12,128 bases of DNA, taken from assembly GCA_019237515.1 (NCBI GenBank), contig JAFAGX010000350.1, positions 1 to 12,128 of the forward strand. Reading direction: 5' to 3'. Each line of letters starts with the position of its first letter. Position 1 is the stretch's first letter. The DNA is from Acidobacteriaceae bacterium. GTDB lineage: Bacteria; Acidobacteriota; Terriglobia; Terriglobales; SbA1. The notes beneath the pieces were generated by a model. It was not told the origin of the DNA. It saw nothing but the letters and a program-made list of their open reading frames with translations, and did not search any database. The translations under genes and the position numbers were made by a program. Positions 6,727-12,128 of this stretch are shown in pieces.

Positions 6727-7980
6727 CTATTGCATGTTTTCAACGGCACTAACCTCGTCGGTCCTTCGTAGCTCAGGGAATGCCCAAGCCCAGATCGCAA
6801 TCACGACCAGTGTCCCTACGCCTCCCAAAACAACTGCCGGCGCTGTCCCCAGCCAATGCGCAGTTAAACCTGATTCGAATTCACCCAACTGATTGGACGC
6901 ACCAATAAACAGCATATCCACTGCATTCACGCGACCACGCACTTCATCCGGCGTCCCGAGTTGCACGAGGATGGCGCGGATAACGACGCTTACCATGTCA
7001 CTTGCCCCAACCAGGAGCAAGGAAATCAGTGACAGCACGAGATTGTGGGATATGCCAAAGATGATCGTGAAGACGCCGAATCCGGCAACGCACCACAGCA
7101 TGATCGGTCCGGAGTTGCTTTTGATTGGTCGATGGGCGATGAGGATTGCCATGGCGGCCGCGCCAACACCGGGCGCGCTCCGTAGCAAACCAAGTCCCCA
7201 CGGGCCAGTGTGCAGGATCTCCCTCGCATATACGGGAAGCAGCGCTACAGCCCCGCCAAGTAAAACGGCAAACAAATCCAGAGAAATGGAACCAAGAATC
7301 AGTTTGTGCGACCAGATGTAGCGGAATCCTGCAAGAACATTTGCGAGAGAGACAGGAGCCCGTGATCGTGCCGCTGTCTTCGTTTTGATTCGCTGAGTCG
7401 CAATTGCAGCGACAGCCGCGATGACCATTGCGGTTGCGTACACGCCGGGTGCGCCGCGAAAAAACGCATAGAGTAGTCCTCCAACTGCCGGCCCCAGAAT
7501 TGTGCCTGCCTGGAAAAAACTTGAGTGCCAAGCGACTGCATTCGAGAAGTGCTCTTGTGGCACTAGCTGCGGCAAAAGGGCCCGGCTAGCGGGGAAAGCG
7601 AATGCGCGAGTGGATCCCAAGAGAATGACAACCGCATAGATTGGATAAACGCTTGTGGTTCGATACAGAGAAAACATTAGCAGCAGTGCTGAGCAAAGAG
7701 CGGATGTCGCATAAGAAATGATGAGCACCGTCCGGCGGTTATGCCGATCCACGGTGTGCCCTGCGGGCAAGAACAACACAAAACCGGGTAAAAACTGTGC
7801 CAGACCAATTAAGCCCAGGTCTAAAGGGCGCCGCGTGATTTCGTAAACCTGCCACGCCACCGCGACTGCCTGCATTTCCAGCGCGATGACGATGCAAAAG
7901 CGGGCGATCAGATACGACTTGAAATCCCGGTATGCCAGAGCAACTTGTCCGGGGGATTTCGGCTCGACAACCATGGCCAT
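6727..7980 (-). CDS. MFS exporter, MFS_3 / EntS-like family
   Basis: This is a 417-residue integral inner-membrane protein. Length and hydrophobicity fit a 12-helix major facilitator. The loop after helix 2 has motif A, GHTVDRHNRR (residues 74-83), typical of proton-driven transporters. The later segment PDEVRGRVNAVDMLFIGASNQLGEFESG-like (344-371, key residues D345, R348, R350, N352, E367) is characteristic of the MFS_3 branch that includes the enterobactin exporter EntS and related drug exporters. Substrate cannot be inferred: no siderophore or antibiotic genes are nearby. Two ATGs, 7980 and 7974, are possible starts. Neither has a clear ribosome site, and I took the first. It diverges from the membrane methyltransferase-like gene across only 30 bases, and converges with the propeller gene across the two hairpins. 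Confidence 0.92.
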   Translation of the reverse strand: MAMVVEPKSPGQVALAYRDFKSYLIARFCIVIALEMQAVAVAWQVYEITRRPLDLGLIGLAQFLPGFVLFLPAGHTVDRHNRRTVLIISYATSALCSALLLMFSLYRTTSVYPIYAVVILLGSTRAFAFPASRALLPQLVPQEHFSNAVAWHSSFFQAGTILGPAVGGLLYAFFRGAPGVYATAMVIAAVAAIATQRIKTKTAARSRAPVSLANVLAGFRYIWSHKLILGSISLDLFAVLLGGAVALLPVYAREILHTGPWGLGLLRSAPGVGAAAMAILIAHRPIKSNSGPIMLWCVAGFGVFTIIFGISHNLVLSLISLLLVGASDMVSVVIRAILVQLGTPDEVRGRVNAVDMLFIGASNQLGEFESGLTAHWLGTAPAVVLGGVGTLVVIAIWAWAFPELRRTDEVSAVENMQ

Positions 7981-7990
7981 GTCGTTACTT

Positions 7991-7996
7991 TACAAT
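7991..7996 (+). promoter_or_regulatory. Possible -10 box in the 30-base divergent gap
   Basis: TACAAT is a five-of-six match to TATAAT, 14 bases before the ATG at 8011. A start about 7 bases after the box would give a leader of about 8 bases or a nearly leaderless message, which fits the lack of a ribosome site. The only -35-like hexamer, TCGACA at 7964-7969, is 21 bases away, too far to be convincing. Confidence 0.25.
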
Positions 7997-8010
7997 GAAA
8001 AAATCTTACG

Positions 8011-8601
8011 ATGACTCGATGGCTGGATTTAGCGGCATGGATGGCGTGCGTTGTGTATTCAACCATTCCCAGTTTCTGGTTCATGATTCATCCGCGGGCA
8101 GAGTACTGGCGCTCGCGTAGACGCTCTCCATACGTGGTTCTGCTGCCCGCATGGATTCTTATGTGGGTAGTGGTTGCGGCGGTCTCTGCGCCCTGGCGTA
8201 GCGTTAGTTTTTATTCAACGGAGTGGGCGTGGTTGCCGGCGATTGGTCTATTCGCGATCGGTTTTTGGCTCTACGCGCAGTCTGGGAAGCACTTCAGTGC
8301 GCAGCAACTGGGAGGGATTCCCGAGCTTGTGTCCGGAGATCAGCAGCAACTTCTCGTGACCAAAGGTATCCGCTCCCGCGTCAGACATCCGGTCTATCTC
8401 GCTCATTTTTGTGAGATGTTGGGTTGGAGTATCGGAACCGGGTTAGTTGTGTGCTTTGCACTGACCACTTTTGCGGTGCTGACCGGCGCGGTGATGATTC
8501 GCATGGAAGAGGCGGAACTGAAAAGCAGGTTCGGGGCCGCGTATGAGAGTTATCGCGAAGACGTTCCGGCGCTATTGCCAAAATTAGGCCGGCATTTTTA
8601 G
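8011..8601 (+). CDS. Isoprenylcysteine/phospholipid methyltransferase-like membrane protein
   Basis: The protein has 196 residues with four or so membrane segments (about 5-27, 41-61, 73-90, 136-163). The C-terminal half carries the signature of the ICMT/PEMT-type integral membrane methyltransferases: KGIRSRVRHPVYLA (118-131, with RHP at 125-127), then RMEEAELKSRFGAAYESYREDVPALLP (from 164), whose EE pair and FGxxYxxY are strongly conserved. The family transfers a methyl group from S-adenosylmethionine to small or lipid substrates at the membrane. In bacteria the substrates are mostly unknown and prenylated-protein methylation is not expected. It has no visible ribosome site. Its stop lies 20 bases from the transketolase stop on the other strand. 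Family assignment is firm; substrate is unknown. Confidence 0.88.
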   Translation: MTRWLDLAAWMACVVYSTIPSFWFMIHPRAEYWRSRRRSPYVVLLPAWILMWVVVAAVSAPWRSVSFYSTEWAWLPAIGLFAIGFWLYAQSGKHFSAQQLGGIPELVSGDQQQLLVTKGIRSRVRHPVYLAHFCEMLGWSIGTGLVVCFALTTFAVLTGAVMIRMEEAELKSRFGAAYESYREDVPALLPKLGRHF

Positions 8602-8621
8602 TTGGCTCCTAGTACATGTCT

Positions 8622-10691
8622 TCAGGAGACGTGGGATGACTCCACAAACTCGTGGTCAGCGGGCAATCCCGCGCTTGCGCGCTTGATGCCCATCAACTCC
8701 GCAGCTTTTTTAGCAATGTGCTCAGCGCTGACCTCGAATTCCTTGATCAACTCCCAGGGGGCTCCCGAATCGCCGAATCGATCCTTTACACCGATTGCAC
8801 CGGTGATGACGGGCACGCCGTACAAGAGTGGCGTTTCCGTGATGACTGAGCTCACGCGCCACGCCAGCGCGCCAATCTGATGCTCTTCGGCAGTGACGAT
8901 CACGCCGGTTTCGCGGGCTGCTCGCAATATGGCGGCTTCGTCTACTGGCTTCAACGTGTGCATGTTGATCACACGGGTTTCGTAGCCGAATTCACTCTTC
9001 AAGATCCAGGCAGCTCGCATTGCTTCCGGTACCATCGGCCCGCAAGCAATGACTGTGAGATCTTCGTCTTCATTCTCGTGATCGGCGGCGAAAATGGTTT
9101 CGAATGCATCCGCAAAGTTCGCATCCTCGCCACGCAGGCGGATCACATTCGCCTGCCCAAAGTGGAATGGCGTGTATTGATCGGTAACAATCGGAGTCGC
9201 CTCGCGGGCGAAACGAATGTACTTTGGTCCGCGATGCTTCAGGAGCAGGTAGTCCGTAGCCTTTTTCGTCTCATTGACGTCGCACGGGACTACGACCGCC
9301 ATGTTTGGCAGACCACACATTGCAAACAAATCTTCCAGGGCTTGATGCGTCGCGCCATCAGGACCGACGGACACTCCGCCATGCGCGCCCGCAATCAGGA
9401 CATTGAAGTTTCCATAGCAAATCGAAGTTCGAATCTGATCGAGGTTGCGAGCGGCCGCAAACGTCGCATACGTGCCCAGTACAGGCAATTTGCCTTCTTT
9501 CGCCAGGCCCGCCGCTGCAGATGTCGCGGACTGCTCTGCGATTCCCATGCTGATCCAGCGGTTCTTCCGTTCTGGGTGGTTGGCGTAGAAATCGCTGATC
9601 GTGATCGAGCCGGAGATATCCAGGCCAAGGCAGACCACTCGTTCGTCATCCCCGTTTTCGGCCAAGGATTGCCCGAAACCCATGCGGGTAGGCTTCATCT
9701 GGGCTTTCATTGTTTCTGTCTTGTTCCACCAGTAGCCTCGGCTAAATGTTGGCATTTTCGCTTCCAGCTTTTGATCGACTTCCGCCTGGTAACTTTTGGC
9801 TTTTTCGAGCAATGACCGAACTGGGATACGATCAGTGATACTCAACTCTGCTAAACCCTTCATCATTTCGTCATAGCTTGGAACTTTCCCATGCCAGCCA
9901 GCGACGTTTTCGATAAAGCTGATGCCCTTGCCTTTAACCGTGTTGGCGATAATCAGCGTTGGTTTGCGGAGAGTAGTGGATTTTGCCTCCTCAAGTGCCT
10001 CGACCACCTGCTTCATATCATGGCCGTCGATCTGCATGACCTCCCAACCGAAGCTCCGATACTTTTCCCGCAGAGGATCGACATTCATCACCTCGCAAAC
10101 CGGGCCATCGATCTGCAAACGATTTTTGTCGAGAATTCCAACCAAATTATTGAGGCCATAATGCCCGGCTTCCATTGCGGCTTCCCAAATCTGGCCTTCT
10201 TGTTGTTCGCCATCGCCCATGATGCAGAATGTTTTGTAATTTTTTTCGTTCAGTTTTCCGGCTAAAGCAATGCCTACGGCAATACTCAAGCCCTGGCCGA
10301 GAGACCCGGTCGAAACCTCGACGCCCGGGAGCTTCAACCAGTGCGGATGCCCCTGATAAGGCGACCATAGCTTGCGGAGAAGGACAACATCCTCGATTGG
10401 ACAGAAACCCGCAAAGGCTAGTCCGAGATACAAGCTTGGCGCTTTGTGGCCAGTCGACCAGATGATTCGGTCGCGATCTGCCCACGACGGATCCCACGGA
10501 TCGAGATCGGCGACTCGCAGATAAAGCGCGGCGGCGACGTCCATGATCGAGAGCGTGCCGCCTGCGTGCCCTGATCCTGCCGCACATAGCGCCACCAGGT
10601 CGTAGCCGCGCATCAGCCCGGCGGCCTCCTTCAGTTCTTCGACTGAGTATTTGCGGATGATTTGTCCGGTTACGGAGTTCCTAATGGCCAT
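8622..10691 (-). CDS. tkt: Transketolase, single-chain form resembling fused split-type subunits
   Basis: The enzyme moves two-carbon ketol units between sugar phosphates in the pentose phosphate pathway, with thiamine diphosphate and Mg2+. The protein has 689 residues. The N-terminal cofactor domain has SGHAGG (40-45), STGH (79-82), GHP (114-116), and the diphosphate motif GDGEQQEGQIWEA (159-171) running to DKN (188-190). The pyrimidine domain has GIAEQ (383-387) with E386 the conserved activating glutamate, then GAHGGVSVGPDGATHQ (435-450). A C-terminal transketolase domain follows (about 540-660). The GDGEQQEG form resembles the separate N- and C-terminal transketolase subunits of archaea and some bacteria, here in one chain. 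The start at 10691 is supported by AAGGGG 8 bases upstream; an in-frame ATG at 10739 would add 16 residues unlike the family. The two downstream minus-strand genes are unrelated metabolism. A fair alternative substrate is DXP-like chemistry, but the motifs favour transketolase. Confidence 0.94.
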   Translation of the reverse strand: MAIRNSVTGQIIRKYSVEELKEAAGLMRGYDLVALCAAGSGHAGGTLSIMDVAAALYLRVADLDPWDPSWADRDRIIWSTGHKAPSLYLGLAFAGFCPIEDVVLLRKLWSPYQGHPHWLKLPGVEVSTGSLGQGLSIAVGIALAGKLNEKNYKTFCIMGDGEQQEGQIWEAAMEAGHYGLNNLVGILDKNRLQIDGPVCEVMNVDPLREKYRSFGWEVMQIDGHDMKQVVEALEEAKSTTLRKPTLIIANTVKGKGISFIENVAGWHGKVPSYDEMMKGLAELSITDRIPVRSLLEKAKSYQAEVDQKLEAKMPTFSRGYWWNKTETMKAQMKPTRMGFGQSLAENGDDERVVCLGLDISGSITISDFYANHPERKNRWISMGIAEQSATSAAAGLAKEGKLPVLGTYATFAAARNLDQIRTSICYGNFNVLIAGAHGGVSVGPDGATHQALEDLFAMCGLPNMAVVVPCDVNETKKATDYLLLKHRGPKYIRFAREATPIVTDQYTPFHFGQANVIRLRGEDANFADAFETIFAADHENEDEDLTVIACGPMVPEAMRAAWILKSEFGYETRVINMHTLKPVDEAAILRAARETGVIVTAEEHQIGALAWRVSSVITETPLLYGVPVITGAIGVKDRFGDSGAPWELIKEFEVSAEHIAKKAAELMGIKRASAGLPADHEFVESSHVS

Positions 10692-10699
10692 GGTTGGAT

Positions 10700-10705
10700 C
10701 CCCTT
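10700..10705 (-). promoter_or_regulatory. Ribosome binding site selecting the tkt start
   Basis: AAGGGG on the minus strand lies 8 bases before the ATG at 10691. It favours the 689-residue product over the upstream in-frame ATG at 10739. Confidence 0.7.
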
Positions 10706-10828
10706 GCGCGGCGTGGACAGAACAATGCCGGCGCCTCACTTCGCTGGAATTCCACGAGATTGAGTTTAGGCGGGAATATCCGTGGGGACTGTGCGTGGAA
10801 TCACAAGGCGGTGTGATGTATCGAGCCG

Positions 10829-11365
10829 CTAAAAGACCCAGCGCGTCGCTGCGCTCTGAAATTTCTCCTCATCGAGCCCAAACACAACCTTCGGTCGAAC
10901 GGCGTAGATCGGTTCCTTCAGACTTAATATGCCCTCTTCAAATGAGGCCATGTCCCAATCGTATTTCTTTTTGTAGATTCGCAAGAACCTACGTCGCACT
11001 TCAACATCGCCGACCTCTTCGGCAACTCCTTCCACAACCACGGCCTGGTCTGCGCGCTCGGTGCCAATAATGGAATTCGCATTCTTGGCAAGGTTCTGTG
11101 CTTTACGAGATTGCCGGCCTGTACTGAAATAGAATGCGCCATCCATCCATAGACCCCAGACGATCATCGCGTGCGGCCGGCCATCGGGGCGGACGGTAAT
11201 GATCCAGTAATTGTGGTTCTTCTTCAAACGCGATTCGGCCCATTTCCAGGGAAGCAAGCCCTTTGTGCTTTTCGGCAGGCCATAGCCGGGCATGTAGGGG
11301 CGACTCGCCTTGGGCGAGGCCGATTTCTTGTTAGTAAGTTGACGATGGCGTTGCTTCTTTGGCAC
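10829..11365 (-). CDS. Pyridoxamine 5'-phosphate oxidase-like (FMN-binding split barrel) protein
   Basis: The protein has 178 residues. After a basic N-terminal tail (1-25, rich in K, R, S) comes a split-barrel domain: WAESRLKKNHNYWIITVRPDGRPHAMIVWGLWMDGAFYFSTG (from about 42), then SRKAQNLAKN and QAVVVEGVAEEV. The sequence TVRPDGRPH followed by VWGLW and SRKxxNL is the usual pattern of PPOX-type flavin- or F420-binding proteins. Members range from pyridoxamine phosphate oxidases to F420-dependent reductases and haem-related enzymes. It lacks features that would identify it as true PdxH, so the cofactor and reaction are unknown. Start is GTG at 11365, with GAGGG 6 bases upstream. It lies 69 bases from the upstream aminotransferase stop and 137 bases before tkt, all on the minus strand, so partial co-transcription is possible. 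Confidence 0.88.
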   Translation of the reverse strand: MPKKQRHRQLTNKKSASPKASRPYMPGYGLPKSTKGLLPWKWAESRLKKNHNYWIITVRPDGRPHAMIVWGLWMDGAFYFSTGRQSRKAQNLAKNANSIIGTERADQAVVVEGVAEEVGDVEVRRRFLRIYKKKYDWDMASFEEGILSLKEPIYAVRPKVVFGLDEEKFQSAATRWVF

Positions 11366-11371
11366 CCGAGG

Positions 11372-11376
11372 CCCTC
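11372..11376 (-). promoter_or_regulatory. Ribosome binding site supporting the GTG start of the PPOX-like gene
   Basis: GAGGG on the minus strand is followed by 6 bases and then GTG at 11365. The first ATG in frame would remove the entire basic N-terminal tail. Confidence 0.65.
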
Positions 11377-11434
11377 ACCCGTGATTTAATTTCCTTGCGC
11401 TGCTAAGCGAAGGATCTGCGTTCAAAGCCAAACG

Positions 11435-12128
11435 CTAAAGATTCTTCTTCGTCCACTGATCAATTCGGTCCAGTGCTTTATTCAAGTTCTGAAGTGAATT
11501 CGCTACGCTGAAGCGAAGATATCCTTCACCAAATGCCCCGAACGAAGTTCCTGAAAGGCACGCAACTCCGGCTTCTTCCAATAATGCATCGGCAAGCTTC
11601 TTAGACTTGAGGCCGGTTTTCGTAACGTTGGGGAATACATAGAACGCGCCTCGCGGCATGCGGCAGGAGAATCGCTTAATTCGATTCAGGCCCGCGACGA
11701 AAGCGTCACGCCTGTGCTGAAACTCATTTCGCATGTGATCGACGGATGACTGGTCTCCGCGCAAAGCTTCAATTCCCGCCACCTGCGTAAAGCTGGCTGT
11801 GCAGGAGTTGGAATTTGTCATCAAACGCGTGATATGCGTCGCTAGATCCGGCCGCATGACACCATATCCCATTCGCCACCCGGTCATTGCGTACGTCTTG
11901 GAAAAACCGTCCAGGAGAATGGTGCGTTCATTGAATCCTGGAACCGACATGATCGAGTAGTGTTCGCCCTCGAAGATTAAGCGGCAATAGATCTCGTCTG
12001 ACAAGATCATGATGTTGCGGTCACCGATTGCCTGCGCGATGTCCTGAATATCTGTCCGGGTAAGCACGCCACCAGTCGGATTCTGGGGCGAATTGAGAAT
12101 GATGAGTTTTGTACGATCGGTAATCAGT
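11435..12128 (-). CDS. Class I/II PLP aminotransferase, N-terminus cut by the right edge
   Basis: The last 230 codons of a fold-type I aminotransferase of the aspartate aminotransferase family are present; the frame stays open through the right edge. Visible landmarks are NSPQNPTGG (codons near 12085-12068, the substrate/PLP-binding NPxG), SDEIYCRL (PLP-contacting Asp and Tyr), and FSKTYAMTGWRMGYG, where the Lys codon at 11897-11899 is the expected Schiff-base lysine. YLRFSVANS has the Arg codon at 11513-11515 expected to bind the substrate carboxylate. Family members are about 390-400 residues, so roughly 160 residues are missing. The SK-x-x-AMTGWRxGY form is typical of the subgroup holding aspartate, aromatic and several alanine-type aminotransferases, so donor specificity cannot be fixed. 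A GTG at 12067 is internal, not the start, because the conserved NPTG lies upstream of it. Confidence 0.93.
   Translation of the reverse strand, partial: LITDRTKLIILNSPQNPTGGVLTRTDIQDIAQAIGDRNIMILSDEIYCRLIFEGEHYSIMSVPGFNERTILLDGFSKTYAMTGWRMGYGVMRPDLATHITRLMTNSNSCTASFTQVAGIEALRGDQSSVDHMRNEFQHRRDAFVAGLNRIKRFSCRMPRGAFYVFPNVTKTGLKSKKLADALLEEAGVACLSGTSFGAFGEGYLRFSVANSLQNLNKALDRIDQWTKKNL

Noticed and set aside
8606..8628. CTCCT / AGGAG pairing between the methyltransferase-like and transketolase stops
   Set aside because: Five pairs around a 13-base loop with no T-run is too weak to call a terminator, and it overlaps the end of tkt.
8880..9815. 311-residue open frame on the plus strand antisense to tkt
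   Set aside because: The overlapping transketolase has conserved motifs throughout. This frame has unusual composition and no recognisable domain, and starts without a ribosome site.
10749..10801. Inverted repeat ATTCCAC / GTGGAAT in the gap upstream of tkt, with a GGAATTCC palindrome beside it
   Set aside because: The arms are only 7 bases and 39 bases apart, so chance is likely, and neither element sits at a recognisable promoter.
1..12128. Search for mobile elements, CRISPR arrays, tRNAs, riboswitches and phage genes
   Set aside because: I saw no regularly spaced repeats, terminal inverted repeats, transposase or integrase motifs, or tRNA-like cloverleaf by eye. A tRNA or covariance-model scan could not be run.

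Overview
The window looks like ordinary chromosome from a member of the Acidobacteriota, probably a Terriglobia-type soil bacterium. This rests on the product families and is inference. The strongest pointers are a secreted protein of the VWFA-related acidobacterial family, next to a large secreted S55-type (SpoIVB-like) protein and a beta-propeller protein. Base composition is moderate and fairly even. I see no integrase, transposase, tRNA, rRNA, CRISPR array or phage structural gene. Coding density is high: no gap between genes exceeds about 150 bases.

Layout, left to right. (1) 1-846, minus: the first 282 residues of a dihydrolipoyl dehydrogenase, cut by the left edge. (2) 988-1197, plus: a 69-residue two-helix membrane protein of the superinfection-immunity (Imm-like) family. 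(3) 1222-2430, minus: a secreted VWFA-related protein with a degenerate metal site. (4) 2579-4369 and 4447-6654, plus: a secreted S55-peptidase-like protein and a secreted seven-repeat beta-propeller protein, 77 bases apart and probably co-transcribed. Two GC-rich hairpins end this block, where it meets (5) 6727-7980, minus: an MFS exporter. (6) 8011-8601, plus: an integral membrane methyltransferase-like protein, divergent from the exporter across only 30 bases. (7) 8622-10691, minus: transketolase. (8) 10829-11365, minus: an FMN-binding split-barrel (PPOX-type) protein. (9) 11435 to the right edge, minus: a class I/II PLP aminotransferase lacking its N-terminus.

How the genes fit together. 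The clearest unit is the trio at 1222-6654. All three proteins have signal peptides; the VWFA gene and the S55/propeller pair diverge from one 148-base region, which suggests a shared envelope or periplasmic role. Lipoamide dehydrogenase, transketolase and the aminotransferase are central metabolism and show no obvious functional link to the trio.

The observation I rate highest is in the S55-like protein. Its Ser half (GMSGSP, residues 93-98) lies before its His half (CGHP, residues 255-258), the reverse of the order in Bacillus SpoIVB. This suggests a circularly permuted or half-swapped peptidase domain. Three genes appear to use non-ATG starts (TTG twice, GTG once), each supported by a well-placed ribosome binding site. 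I found no convincing new multi-gene defence or mobile system.
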